DNA of 64,000 nt from Lentzea tibetensis (GCF_007845675.1 NZ_VOBR01000003.1:393862-457861), one strand, 5' to 3'. Numbered from the stretch's first letter, positions 10,592-23,514 are shown. Notes: generated from the sequence alone by a model not told the origin. Translations and numbers: made by a program.

Positions 10592-11904
10592 TCACTCTCC
10601 TCCGCTGGTGATCCGGGCGATCGACGACAGGGGGATCGTCAACCACTCCGGCCGGTTCGCGTGCTCGTAAGCGACCTCGTAGACCGCCTTGTCCAACTCG
10701 AACGCCTGCAACAGGAAGGCGTGCTCGCGCGGGTCCGACAAGACCTCCGCGTACCCGTCGCAGAACGCCGCGCGGTTGCGCCGCGCCCACTCCAGCGCTC
10801 GGTAGGCGAGCTGGTCGTCGTCCTGACCGACCAGCAGCTGGTGCGCCGCGTAGTCGAAGGATCGCAGCATTCCGGCCACGTCGCGCAGTGGCGAGCGCAT
10901 CGCCGTCCGCTCCGCGATCGGTGCGGCGGGCTCACCTTCGAAGTCGATCAGCAGCCAGCCCTGCACGGTCCGCAGCACCTGACCGAGGTGCAGGTCGCCG
11001 TGGATGTGCTGGATCGCGATGTCGCCGAGGTGCTCGCGCGCCTGCTCGAACACCTCCCGCAGCGCCGCCGAGTGCTCGCCCAGCTCCGGGACGTCGTGCA
11101 GCACGGCGTCCAAACGGGACTGCATCGACGCGATCGCCGACGCGATCTCGGTGGCGCCCGCGGTCTGCGTGCCGAGCGCCCGCGCCAGGTCCGCGTGCAC
11201 GGACGCCACCGCGTGGCCCAGCCGGTGCGCCTCGGCCGCGAAGTCGCCGCCGACCTCGTCCGCGTGCAGGTCCGCCTCGGCCATCAGGTCGCGCACGCTG
11301 GTCGTCGCCATCGCCCAGCCGTCGACCGCGTCGGGCAGGAACTCCTGCAGCATGCCGAGCGTCACCGGCGTGCCGTCGAGGTCCGTCGTGATCGACCCGA
11401 GCGGCTGCGCGATGTGCTGGCAGCCGACGCCGCGCAGCGCCCGGTGCAGCACCAGGTCCGGGTTCTCGCCGAGCGTCAGCTTGCGGAACAGCTTCAGGAT
11501 GTACTGCTGTCCGTAGATCAGCGACGTGTTGGACTGCTCGACCCCGACCGGCCGTCCGCGCAGCCCGGTGCGCAGCTCGGTGTCCGGCTCGTGCGCGAAC
11601 ACCAGGCCGTCCACCCGCTCGCCGCGGGCGATCAGGTCGAGGAGCACGCCGTTCAGCTCGGGGTCGGCCGTCGACTCGTAGGAGTCGGCCAGTTCGGAGA
11701 TCAGCAGCTGGTACGGGCTCGACCGGCCGTCCTGGTCGACCGCGACGATCACGTGCACCAGGTCGTCGTCCAGCAGTGTCGTCCGAAGTGGACGGACGCC
11801 GCTGACGGGCCGGTCCTTGCCGCCGAACCAGCGCAGGTTCGGCAGCATGTCCGGCAGCGCGGACACCAGCTTGTCGACGAGTTCGTGCGGGTCGATCACG
11901 CGGT

Positions 11905-11908
<4 letters not shown>
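10592..11908 (-). CDS. mak: Maltokinase (Pep2)
   Basis: 438 residues. It phosphorylates maltose with ATP to maltose-1-phosphate, the donor used by GlgE. Kinase-like features are [14 protein letters not shown] (catalytic HGDLH loop) and [10 protein letters not shown] (metal-binding Asp), typical of aminoglycoside-phosphotransferase-fold maltokinases. The length fits the family. The start is GTG 11908, whose last two bases lie in the TreS stop (GTGA); GTG 11899 three codons later is the alternative. The adjacent treS agrees with the TreS-Mak complex or fusion known in actinobacteria. It lies three bases before glgB. Confidence 0.95.
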
Positions 11909-13725
<1,817 letters not shown>

Positions 13726-13762
13726 GTACTGCTCCCACGTCATCGGGGGTTGCGGGGGACCC

Positions 13763-15739
<1,977 letters not shown>

Positions 15740-15903
15740 GCGCAGCGCCCCTCTCGCCGTGTTTGTGCCAATCCTGCCTTGCTCGATCAAGCCGCCGATC
15801 ACCGGGCAGGTCACGGCGGGAGTCCCACCCAGTCCGTACCCCGTACTTGTCGATCGCACACCCTTGTCCCGAGCGTGTCCAGAGGAGGCCGCCAGTACTG
15901 GTA

Positions 15904-15918
15904 GATAACGCTGTTATC
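15904..15918. promoter_or_regulatory. Palindromic operator candidate between glgE and the kinase
   Basis: GATAAC-GCT-GTTATC is a perfect 6-bp inverted repeat with a 3-bp spacer. It lies about 40 bp before the kinase GTG, next to a TACTCT box at 15943-15948 that could be the -10 element. A regulator binding here would cover the -35 zone. The site is also 165 bp from the glgE start. The regulator is unknown. Confidence 0.4.
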
Positions 15919-15956
15919 GGCACGTCGGCGGTGGTCGGTCGGTACTCTCGGCCGCC

Positions 15957-17285
15957 GTGACCAAGCTTGGTGACCGATACCTCCTGCTCGACGAGCTGGG
16001 CAGCGGTGCGATGGGCGTGGTGTGGCGGGCGCGCGACGAGCTGCTGCACCGCGAGGTCGCGATCAAGCAGCTGCTGCTGCCCGATCTGGCGCCCCGGCAG
16101 GTGGACGAGGCCTGTCAACGGGCGATGCGGGAGGGCCGGATCGCGGCCCGGCTGCAGCACCCGAACGCGATCGGGGTCTTCGACGTCGTGATCGAGGACG
16201 GCAAGCCGTGCCTGGTCATGGAGTACCTGCCGTCCCGCAGCCTGTCCGCTGTGCTCGCCGAACGAGGTCCGCTGCCGCCTGCCGAGGCCGCGCGGATCGG
16301 CGTGCACGTCGCTGCGGCGCTCGCCGCCGCGCACGAGGCGGGGATCGTGCACCGGGATGTCAAACCCGGCAACGTCCTCATCGGATCCAACGGCAGCGTC
16401 AAGATCACGGACTTCGGGATCTCCCGAGCGGCCGGTGACGTGGCGGTCACCCGGACCGGGATGCTGGCGGGCACGCTCGCCTACCTCGCGCCCGAGCTGG
16501 CCCGCGGCGCGGACCCCGACGCCGCGTCGGACGTGTTCTCGCTCGGGGCGACCCTCTACGCGCTGACCGAGGGACAGCCGCCGTTCGGGCGCACCGACAA
16601 CGACTTCGGCCTGCTCTACAAGATCTCGATGGGACAGATCACGCCACCCGCGCGGTCCGGCGCGCTCGGGCCCCTGCTCTCCCGGCTGCTGGCGATCGAC
16701 CCCGCGGCCAGGCCGACCGCCGCGCAGGTCGCCGAGCTGCTGGCGGGCATCACCGGTCCGGCCACCGCCGTCCAGCCCGTGCCGAAGCGGCGCACGGGCG
16801 TGGTCGTCGCCGCCGCTGCGGTGGTGCTCGTCGCGACGGTCGTGGCCGCGTCGTTCCTGGTCGACCGCGGCTGGACCGCGGGGTCGGTCGGCAGTTCGAC
16901 GCCGCAGACGTCCCAGTCGACATCCCAGTCGGCGTCTGCGCAGCACACGGCGTTCACCACGCGGCAGGTGGACGCCTTCGTTCAGCAGCACTTCGCCAAG
17001 CTGCCGAAGGACACCGCGGGCGCGCGGCAGGACTGGGCGCCGGAGTTCCGGCCCGCCGAGTGGAACGACGATCAGTTCTGGAGCGCGTACGAGGTGGTGG
17101 CGATCTACGGCGCACCGGTGATCAGCAGCAGCGCGCAGGACGAGAGGTTCGCCGTCAAGGTCGACCTGACGCTGCGCAGGCGGGACGCCGCCGAGCACGA
17201 CGTGTCGATCAAGTCCCACCAGCTCGACGTGATGGCCAGGGACGGCAGGCTGCTCATCACCCACGCGATCGAGGCCGGCAACTGA
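15957..17285 (+). CDS. Membrane-anchored serine/threonine protein kinase (PknB-type)
   Basis: 442 residues from GTG 15957. The kinase domain (about residues 7-265) is complete: glycine loop LGSGAMGVV, catalytic Lys in VAIKQ (Lys37), HRDVKPGN loop, DFG motif and an APE-like LAPELA. A single membrane helix follows near residue 285 (VVVAAAAVVLVATVVAASFL), then about 130 extracytoplasmic residues ending in a SnoaL/NTF2-like stretch. There are no PASTA repeats. It sits between the divergent glgE operon and glgP, so a role in sensing or controlling glucan metabolism is an attractive inference from position only. No usual Shine-Dalgarno is seen; the mRNA may be near-leaderless. Confidence 0.92.
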   Translation: MTKLGDRYLLLDELGSGAMGVVWRARDELLHREVAIKQLLLPDLAPRQVDEACQRAMREGRIAARLQHPNAIGVFDVVIEDGKPCLVMEYLPSRSLSAVLAERGPLPPAEAARIGVHVAAALAAAHEAGIVHRDVKPGNVLIGSNGSVKITDFGISRAAGDVAVTRTGMLAGTLAYLAPELARGADPDAASDVFSLGATLYALTEGQPPFGRTDNDFGLLYKISMGQITPPARSGALGPLLSRLLAIDPAARPTAAQVAELLAGITGPATAVQPVPKRRTGVVVAAAAVVLVATVVAASFLVDRGWTAGSVGSSTPQTSQSTSQSASAQHTAFTTRQVDAFVQQHFAKLPKDTAGARQDWAPEFRPAEWNDDQFWSAYEVVAIYGAPVISSSAQDERFAVKVDLTLRRRDAAEHDVSIKSHQLDVMARDGRLLITHAIEAGN

Positions 17286-17425
17286 CCCCGCCTGTGGGCT
17301 GACTCTCCTGTCGCGCTGTTTGCGCAGGTCGCGGGCTCGTTCGTCTTGATCGGTTCTGCAAGTCGTTGCAGGCTTGGCCGGGAATCTTGTCGAGGCATCG
17401 GGGGCGGGAGATAAGGTCGCTCGCC

Positions 17426-20011
17426 ATGCGAGCACTTCGCCGGTTCACCGTCCGAGCCAGCCTGCCGGAGCCTCTGTCCGCGCTGGCCACGCTCGCCACC
17501 AACCTGCGCTGGACGTGGCATCCGCCGACGCAGGATCTGTTCGCCTCGATCGACGCCTCCGTCTGGTCCGAGGTGGGTGGCGACCCGCTGCGCCTGCTGT
17601 CCGTTGTCGACGCGGGGCGGCTCGAGACACTGGCACGCGACGAGCAGTTCCTCCTCCGCGTCCGCGCACTGGCCGACGACCTCGACCGGTACGTCACCGG
17701 TCCGCGGTGGTACCAGAAGCGCCAGGACGAGATCACGCAGCGGAGAGAGCACGGCGTCGGTGACGACAAGCCGTTGCCCACGTCCGTCGCGTACTTCTCG
17801 ATGGAGTTCGGTGTCACCGAGGCGCTGCCCAACTACTCGGGAGGTCTCGGCATCCTCGCCGGTGACCACCTGAAGGCGGCGTCGGACCTCGGCGTGCCGC
17901 TGATCGCGGTCGGGCTGCTCTACCGGTCCGGGTACTTCCGCCAGTCGCTGTCGCTGGACGGCTGGCAGATCGAGCACTACCCGGTGCTCGACCCGCGCGG
18001 CCTGCCGCTGGAGCTGCTGACCGAGCCGTCCGGGCTGCCGCTGCTCGTGCACGTGTCCATGCCTGGCAACAGGGTGCTGCGCGCCAAGGTGTGGAAGGCC
18101 CAGGTCGGCCGGATCCCGCTGCTGCTGCTCGACTCCGATGTGGAGCAGAACGACGACGACCTGCGCGGCGTCACCGACCGCCTCTACGGCGGCGACCAGG
18201 GGCACCGCATCCGCCAGGAGATCCTCGCCGGCATCGGCGGCGTGCGCGCCGTGCGCACCTTCTGCGAGCTCACCGGCCACCCGCAGCCCGAGGTGTTCCA
18301 CACCAACGAGGGCCACGCCGGATTCCTCGGCCTGGAGCGGATCCGCGAGTACATCACCAACGAGGGCCTCGACTTCGACCAGGCGCTGGCCGCGACCCGC
18401 GCCGGTGCCGTCTTCACCACGCACACGCCCGTGCCCGCCGGCATCGACCGCTTCCCGGTCGACCTCGTCCAGCACTACTTCGGCGACGAGCAGCTCGTGC
18501 CCGGCGTGAACACGCAGCGGATCCTCGCGCTCGGCGCCGAGGACAACCCCGGCATGTTCAACATGGCGCACATGGGACTGCGCCTCGCGCAGCGCGCGAA
18601 CGGCGTGTCCAAGCTGCACGGTGAGGTCTCGCGGGACATGTTCCGCGGCCTGTGGCCGGGCTTCGACGTCACCGAGGTGCCGATCGGCTCGGTCACCAAC
18701 GGCGTGCACGGCCCGACCTGGGCGGCGACCGAGATCAGCAAGCTGCTCGGCGGCTCGGACGCGGACACCGCGTCGTCCAGCACTGGCTTCGGCTCGTTCG
18801 AGCCGGTCACCGACGGGCTGCTGTGGGAGCTGCGCTGCGAGCTGCGCGCGCGGCTCGTCGGCGAGGTCCGGCGGCGGCTGCGGGAGTCGTGGCTGCAGCG
18901 CGGCGCGTCGGCGCTCGAGCTCGGCTGGACCGACTCCGTGTTCGACCCGAGCGTGCTCACCGTCGGCTTCGCCCGGCGCGTGCCCACCTACAAGCGGCTC
19001 ACGCTGATGCTGCGCGACCCGGAGCGGCTGCGGCACCTGCTGCTGCACCCGGAACGTCCCGTGCAGCTCGTCGTCGCGGGCAAGTCGCACCCGGCCGACG
19101 ACGGCGGCAAGGCGCTGATCCAGCAGATCGTGCGCTACGCCGACGAGGCGGGCGTGCGGCACCGGATCGTGTTCCTGCCGGACTACGACATGTCCATGGC
19201 CCGGTACCTGTACTGGGGCTGCGACGTGTGGCTGAACAACCCGATGCGCCCGCTCGAGGCGTGCGGCACGTCCGGCATGAAGGCCGCGCTGAACGGCGGG
19301 CTCAACCTGTCCATTCGCGACGGCTGGTGGGACGAGCTCTACGACGGCAGCAACGGCTGGGCCATCCCGACCGCCGACGGCGTCGCGGACCCGATCCGCC
19401 GTGACGACCTGGAGGCCAACGCGCTCTACGAGCTGCTCGGCTCGCAGGTCGCGCCGCTGTTCTACGACCGAGGCGAGGACGGCGTGCCGACCCGCTGGAT
19501 GTCGATGGTGCGGCACACGCTCGCGTCGCTCGGCCCGGTCGTGCAGGCGTCGCGCATGGTCCGCGAGTACGTCGAGACCTACTACGCGCCTGCCGCGGCG
19601 TCCGCGCACAACGTGCTCGGCGAGGGCTTCCGCGGCGCGAAGGAGCTGTCCGCCTACCGGCACCGGCTGCGCGCGTCGTGGACGCGGGTGCGGGTGCTCG
19701 ACAGCGACCTGTCCATCGGCGGTCCGGCCGTGCCCGTGCTGGGTGCGCCGGTCCACGTGCGGGCGCGGGTCGAGCTGGCCGGGCTGGAGCCGTCCGAAGT
19801 GGACGTCCAGGTCGTGCTCGGCAAGGTCGGCGACAGCGACGAGCTGTACGACCTCGTGAGCGCGCCGATGCACTACGCGGGCAACGGCAACTACGAGGTC
19901 GACGTGCCGCTGCCGCACGCCGGGACCCTCGGCTACACCGTCCGCGTGCTGCCCCGGCACAACCTGCTGGCCTCCCCGGCCGAACTCGGTCGCGTCGTCC
20001 TGGCCTCGTGA
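17426..20011 (+). CDS. glgP: Alpha-glucan (glycogen/maltodextrin) phosphorylase
   Basis: 861 residues, typical of the actinobacterial/thermophile GlgP group with a DUF3417 N-terminal domain (about residues 8-120, including NLRWTWHPPTQDLF). It releases glucose-1-phosphate from alpha-1,4-glucan ends. Landmarks are VAYFSMEFGVTEALPNYSGG, FHTNEGHAGF, and EACGTSGMKAALNGGLNLS, whose Lys binds pyridoxal phosphate. Start: ATG 17426; the open frame reaches 20 codons further back without similarity. It follows the kinase by 140 bp, and a perfect hairpin follows its stop. Orthologous order (glgB, glgE, glgP) is known from mycobacteria. Confidence 0.96.
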   Translation: MRALRRFTVRASLPEPLSALATLATNLRWTWHPPTQDLFASIDASVWSEVGGDPLRLLSVVDAGRLETLARDEQFLLRVRALADDLDRYVTGPRWYQKRQDEITQRREHGVGDDKPLPTSVAYFSMEFGVTEALPNYSGGLGILAGDHLKAASDLGVPLIAVGLLYRSGYFRQSLSLDGWQIEHYPVLDPRGLPLELLTEPSGLPLLVHVSMPGNRVLRAKVWKAQVGRIPLLLLDSDVEQNDDDLRGVTDRLYGGDQGHRIRQEILAGIGGVRAVRTFCELTGHPQPEVFHTNEGHAGFLGLERIREYITNEGLDFDQALAATRAGAVFTTHTPVPAGIDRFPVDLVQHYFGDEQLVPGVNTQRILALGAEDNPGMFNMAHMGLRLAQRANGVSKLHGEVSRDMFRGLWPGFDVTEVPIGSVTNGVHGPTWAATEISKLLGGSDADTASSSTGFGSFEPVTDGLLWELRCELRARLVGEVRRRLRESWLQRGASALELGWTDSVFDPSVLTVGFARRVPTYKRLTLMLRDPERLRHLLLHPERPVQLVVAGKSHPADDGGKALIQQIVRYADEAGVRHRIVFLPDYDMSMARYLYWGCDVWLNNPMRPLEACGTSGMKAALNGGLNLSIRDGWWDELYDGSNGWAIPTADGVADPIRRDDLEANALYELLGSQVAPLFYDRGEDGVPTRWMSMVRHTLASLGPVVQASRMVREYVETYYAPAAASAHNVLGEGFRGAKELSAYRHRLRASWTRVRVLDSDLSIGGPAVPVLGAPVHVRARVELAGLEPSEVDVQVVLGKVGDSDELYDLVSAPMHYAGNGNYEVDVPLPHAGTLGYTVRVLPRHNLLASPAELGRVVLAS

Positions 20012-20018
20012 GATCAAC

Positions 20019-20063
20019 TCAGGGCATCCGGTTCGCGGGTTTGAAGCGGACTGGATGCCCTGA
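20019..20063 (+). terminator. Hairpin after glgP
   Basis: A perfect 11-bp stem, TCAGGGCATCC at 20019-20029 with GGATGCCCTGA at 20053-20063, starts eight bases after the glgP stop. The loop is 23 bases, so it is an imperfect example, but the position fits transcription termination. Confidence 0.6.
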
Positions 20064-20135
20064 TGCGTCTATCTTGACGCCCCTCTGGTGACTGCTGGTC
20101 ACCTGCTTCGCGCCTGCGTGCTCATTTGTGCCCTT

Positions 20136-20153
20136 CCCTCATTGGAATGAGGG
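20136..20153. promoter_or_regulatory. Perfect palindrome upstream of the small secreted protein
   Basis: CCCTCATT-GG-AATGAGGG is an 8-bp perfect inverted repeat with only two central bases, followed by CGTTTCGTTC. It is either a second terminator for glgP or an operator for the gene at 20300. A second small palindrome, GTATG-CGGG-CATAC, lies at 20197-20210. The remainder of the 288-bp gap 20012-20299 shows no gene. Confidence 0.4.
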
Positions 20154-20299
20154 CGTTTCGTTCGGGTGATTTCCTCATCTCCGCTGGTAGAGCCTGGTAT
20201 GCGGGCATACGCTCTGTCGCATGGAATGACCCGGTGCCCGCAAATACGGACATTCTCGGGTTGGTTTACTGGAAATGCGCATGAGGAAAGCAGGTAGCC

Positions 20300-20827
20300 G
20301 TGAAGAAAACAGTTACCGTTATCTCGCTCGTCGCAGTTGTGTTTACCGCCTCGATCGTCCCCGCAGCCTCCGCCTCCGACCACCGCGCTGATCCACCCGC
20401 CGCCTGCGCTGGGCTCGTGACGCAGCTCGTCGACACCCTCAAGAAAGTGATCGGATCGCTCACGGCTCTGCCTCCGAATCCGGGCAACGCCGCCGCCCCG
20501 CTCGGCGACATCCTCGGCGTGCTGTCCGCGTTGCAGGGCGCGAAGTGCCTGCCGACGCCACCGGTGAGCGCGCCCGTCGCGCTGCCCGTCGACCTGCAGT
20601 GGCAGGGCCCCGAGGAGTGCCTGCCGGTCGTCATGAGCCTGTTCTCGAACGTGTTCGGCCTGCTCGGCAAGGTGCTGCCGGGCGCGGGTCTGCCGGACCC
20701 GACGAAGTTGTTGTCGCTGGTCACGGACCTGCTCAAGACGTTGACCGACGCGCTGCAGAAGTGCGGCCTGCCCGCACCTCCGGGTGGCCTGCCGACGCTG
20801 CCCGGACTCCCAGGACTGCCCACCTGA
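20300..20827 (+). CDS. Small secreted protein of unknown function
   Basis: 175 residues from GTG 20300, with GAGGAAAG as ribosome site. A signal peptide (MKKTVTVISLVAVVFTASIV, cleavage near ASA-SDH) predicts secretion. The mature part is built of hydrophobic/amphipathic stretches with four cysteines spaced through it (AACAGL, AKCLP, EECLP, QKCGLP) and a Pro/Gly/Leu-rich tail. The spacing suggests two disulfides and perhaps an internal duplication of the C-LP unit. I do not recognise the family. It is followed by a strong terminator and appears monocistronic. Confidence 0.75.
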   Translation: MKKTVTVISLVAVVFTASIVPAASASDHRADPPAACAGLVTQLVDTLKKVIGSLTALPPNPGNAAAPLGDILGVLSALQGAKCLPTPPVSAPVALPVDLQWQGPEECLPVVMSLFSNVFGLLGKVLPGAGLPDPTKLLSLVTDLLKTLTDALQKCGLPAPPGGLPTLPGLPGLPT

Positions 20828-20840
20828 CCGCGGGGTAGGG

Positions 20841-20876
20841 AAAGGGGCTGTCACCCTCACCGGTGACAGCCCCTTT
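20841..20876 (+). terminator. Strong intrinsic terminator
   Basis: AAAGGGGCTGTCACC (20841-20855) and GGTGACAGCCCCTTT (20862-20876) form a perfect 15-bp stem with a six-base loop, 14 bases after the stop of the secreted protein. The A/T ends make it work in both directions, and the next gene is convergent. The rest of 20877-21042 shows nothing further. Confidence 0.85.
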
Positions 20877-21042
20877 CTCTTGTGACGCACCGCGTTATTC
20901 GGCTTGCTGTGGAATAGAGTCCGTGAGCTGCCCGGTCACTCTTCAGAACCGGGTCAAGCGGTATTCCGGGAATGCGCACAATGGTGCGACAGATTCCTGT
21001 TCCGGCGCGAACCGGGGCTAATGTCCGTCCGGGGTGGCGGGA

Positions 21043-22158
21043 CTAACCGATCGACAGTCGGGCGCGGGTCGCCGCGACCCTCGGGAACCAGCCCGCGAGC
21101 TCGTGGGCGACGTCCATGAGCTCGCGGGCCTTCTTGTTGTCACCGGCCGCCATGTACGCCTTCGCGACCGTCGTCAGGCCGTCCGCCCGGTCGACCGCTC
21201 GCTCGCTCGACTCGGCGGCCCGGTTGCCCAGGTCGATCGCGCTGCTCGTGTCGCCTTCCAGCAGGGCGATGATCGCCAGCGTTCCGGTCGCGCGGTACGA
21301 GGGGTAGCCGACCTGGATGGCGCCTTCGAGGGTGCGGCGGGCCGCCGGGACCCCGATCTCGCCCGGCAGCTGGCCCGCGTCGACGGCCAGCGCGGTGAGC
21401 CCGGCCGTCGTCGCCATCACGTACGCCATCTCCCGCGGCGACAGGTCCTGCCTGCTGACGAGCCCGGTGACCAGGCCGAGCGCCTGGCCGTACTGGTTGC
21501 GGCCGCAGAGCGTCGAGATCTGGAGCCCGATGACCGTCAGCAGCTCGGGGTGCTCGCCGGTGAGCTCGGCCGAGATCCGCTCGGCGGTGTCGAGATCGCC
21601 GACGTTGAACGCGTCCTTCGCCGCCGTGATGCGCGGCGTCGACTCCATCTCGGCCAGCTCGCGTCCGGCGAGGCGGGGGAGTCCGAGCACGAACCAGCCG
21701 ATGCTCGTGCCGCCCGGCTTGCGCACCGGGATGAGCTCGTAGACGAGCGCGGCCGCGGCGGCGAGCGCGAGTCCCTTGCCCAGGTCCGCGCCGACGGTCA
21801 GCCAGGTGGCGGCGGCCGTCGCGGTGGCGGTGACCGCGGAGGCGGCGCCCGCCGCGACCATCCTGCGGCGCACCGGTGTCCGCTCGCCCGCGATGCCGAC
21901 CGTGAAGAGCACGGGGATGTTGCGCAGCACCACGCGGCGCTTGGCCGTCGTCCACTCGCGGAGCTCGCCGCCGATGCCGATGATCACGTGGGTGACCCGC
22001 AGTCCGAAGAGGACCGCGCCCAGCATCAGCCCGAGCTGGAACGCCGCCTGCACCAGCAGCAGCCCCAGCAGTGTTCCCGCCAGGCTCGCGAAGCCAGGCG
22101 CCCACAGTTCCGCGATTGCGACGACCAGCGCCGCAGACCCCCACCGCACATACCTCAC
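21043..22158 (-). CDS. Membrane protein with C-terminal TPR-like helices, unknown function
   Basis: 371 residues from GTG/ATG-type start at 22158 (MRYVRWGSAALVVAIAELWA). Several hydrophobic segments lie in the first half (about 7-55 and 105-160) and a cytoplasmic-looking helical repeat region fills residues 180-371, with TPR-like pairs such as AKDAFNVGDLDTAERISAEL and AVDRADGLTTVAKAYMAAGD. The M50-like arrangement of helices is noted, but no HExxH is present. I assign no function. It lies 33 bp downstream of the rhodanese gene stop on the other side of a short gap and is convergent with the secreted protein gene. Confidence 0.75.
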   Translation of the reverse strand: MRYVRWGSAALVVAIAELWAPGFASLAGTLLGLLLVQAAFQLGLMLGAVLFGLRVTHVIIGIGGELREWTTAKRRVVLRNIPVLFTVGIAGERTPVRRRMVAAGAASAVTATATAAATWLTVGADLGKGLALAAAAALVYELIPVRKPGGTSIGWFVLGLPRLAGRELAEMESTPRITAAKDAFNVGDLDTAERISAELTGEHPELLTVIGLQISTLCGRNQYGQALGLVTGLVSRQDLSPREMAYVMATTAGLTALAVDAGQLPGEIGVPAARRTLEGAIQVGYPSYRATGTLAIIALLEGDTSSAIDLGNRAAESSERAVDRADGLTTVAKAYMAAGDNKKARELMDVAHELAGWFPRVAATRARLSIG

Positions 22159-22191
22159 GGGAGGCAGACGCTACCGGCCGCCGCGGGTTCC

Positions 22192-22584
22192 TCAGGAGAC
22201 CGCCTGCGATCCACCTTCGCGAATCGGCAGCCCGGCCGCGCGCCACGCCCGGTAGCCGCCGATCAGGTCGGTCGCCTTGGGCAGCCCGATGCGCTTGAGG
22301 TCGCGCGCCGCGAGGCTCGACGAGTACCCCTCGTTGCACACGACGATCACCGGCGTGTCCTTCGTGAAGCCGGGCAACCGCCAGTCGCCGCTCGGGTCGA
22401 GCCGCCACTCCAGCACGATCCGCTCCACGACCACGGACCCCTCGATCTCACCCTCGGCGAGCCGGTTGTGGTGCGGCCGGATGTCGACGATCAACCCGCC
22501 CAGCCTCCGCAGACCGTCCGCTTCTTCAGGACTCACGCGCGTGATCTCGGCGCGCGCGTCTTCGAGGAACGCGTCGACGCTCAC
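22192..22584 (-). CDS. Rhodanese-like sulfurtransferase
   Basis: 130 residues, a single rhodanese domain. The active-site loop VVCNEGYSSSLAA carries the catalytic Cys, and the fold hallmarks GLIVDIRP and LIGGYRAWRAAGLP are present. The start is GTG 22584, overlapping the cysteine dioxygenase stop as GTGA, so the two are translationally coupled. A rhodanese beside cysteine dioxygenase fits cysteine catabolism, where sulfane sulfur or sulfite is handled. The precise sulfur acceptor is unknown. The length is normal for a stand-alone domain. Confidence 0.9.
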   Translation of the reverse strand: MSVDAFLEDARAEITRVSPEEADGLRRLGGLIVDIRPHHNRLAEGEIEGSVVVERIVLEWRLDPSGDWRLPGFTKDTPVIVVCNEGYSSSLAARDLKRIGLPKATDLIGGYRAWRAAGLPIREGGSQAVS

Positions 22585-23159
22585 GGACCCTCCAGGTCGG
22601 CTCGGAGCTTCAGCTCGGCCAGCGGCAGTCGTTGCGCCGGCAGCGGTGGTATCTCGGCGGGGATGTCCGCGAGACTCGGGTACTCCCTCGTCGGCACCAG
22701 CGGCGGCGAGTACGCGTGCACCGTCGCCGCCGGCTTCTCCCCGGCGTTGCGCACCTGGTGCGCCCGCCCCGACCCGAACCCGACGGCCTCGCCGGTGTGC
22801 CGGACCGTGGTCCTGATCGGGCCGGAGGGGTACCGGTAGTCCTCGGTCAGCTCGCCGGTCAGCACGGTGAAGCTGCCCGCGGCGCCACCGTGGTCGTGCG
22901 GCTCGGTGCCCTGGCCGGGCAACCAGCTCAACAACCACAGCTCGACGCCCTCGGTGAGGCCGAGCCTGGTCCACCAGCGCTGCTCAGGCACGTACCGCAG
23001 CACCTGGAGCAGAGGCGTGGTCAGTTCACTCGCGACCGTCGACGTCAGCTCGCGCAGCTCGCGCGGCGTCCACAGGTCGCGGTCCGGGTGGATGAGGTCG
23101 CGCAGGAACTGGACGTCCAGCGCGGGGTGCAGGTCTGCTCCAGAAATGGTCGTGGTCAC
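22581..23159 (-). CDS. Cysteine dioxygenase type I
   Basis: 192 residues from GTG 23159 (MTTTISGADLHPALD). It should oxidise L-cysteine to cysteine sulfinate with Fe(II) and O2. The cupin motif 1 is GTEPHDHGGAAGSFTVLTGE (two His ligands) and motif 2 lies around GRAHQVRNAG with HAYSPPL, typical of bacterial CDO. The Cys-Tyr cofactor found in animal enzymes is replaced by Gly at the cupin-1 position, as in most bacteria. A Cys-rich leader peptide (23213-23290) precedes it, which suggests attenuation by cysteine availability. It forms an operon with the rhodanese gene. Confidence 0.93.
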   Translation of the reverse strand: MTTTISGADLHPALDVQFLRDLIHPDRDLWTPRELRELTSTVASELTTPLLQVLRYVPEQRWWTRLGLTEGVELWLLSWLPGQGTEPHDHGGAAGSFTVLTGELTEDYRYPSGPIRTTVRHTGEAVGFGSGRAHQVRNAGEKPAATVHAYSPPLVPTREYPSLADIPAEIPPLPAQRLPLAELKLRADLEGP

Positions 23160-23212
23160 GCGTGCGCTCCTGATGGCTTGCTTCCGGAATGCCGACAGCG
23201 CGGCGCTCGGAT

Positions 23213-23290
23213 CTAGCGCCGCGGGCAGCTACACGCACACGAGGCGACCAGCACGAGGTCGATCGTGCGGTCGGACCACAGGAAAGCCAC
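23213..23290 (-). CDS. Cys-rich leader peptide of the cysteine dioxygenase operon
   Basis: A 25-residue open frame from GTG 23290 to TAG 23213-23215, 53 bp before the dioxygenase start. It contains the pattern RTIDLVLVASCACSC with three Cys codons in five and ends PRR. This matches the short 'putative leader peptide' type found before sulfur-metabolism genes in actinobacteria. Ribosome stalling at the UGU/UGC cluster when charged tRNA-Cys is low would regulate the operon. No Shine-Dalgarno is seen; CAACAT six bases before GTG could be a -10 of a leaderless transcript. Too short for standard gene calling. Confidence 0.65.
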   Translation of the reverse strand: MAFLWSDRTIDLVLVASCACSCPRR

Positions 23291-23428
23291 GAGGCGATGT
23301 TGGCACGGGTACCTCGTGTTCGGCTAGTGCTCCCAGGCAATGGACACGAACGTTGCGATGTCCGGGGGAGTTCTGCAGGCGGGGCTTTGGTGGTGGGCCT
23401 CCCCGCCCCCGGCCGTTCGGATGCTTGG

Positions 23429-23514
23429 GATCATTCGGCTGCCGGTTTGTGCTCGGAGGCCGCGCCCGGTTGGCAGTGCGGGGGTCGCTAGTGCGGCGGG
23501 CGCTCTTTTCTTTT
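23429..23514 (-). repeat. Dispersed repeat module C, copy 2 (86 bp)
   Basis: The reverse complement matches 5592-5677 nearly base for base. It abuts tandem-repeat units at 23511, in the same internal order as at the first locus, so the whole mosaic is present inverted. Confidence 0.85.

Noticed and set aside
21043-22158. Site-2-type (M50) protease
   Set aside because: Helix arrangement is similar, but no HExxH or NPDG motif is present.
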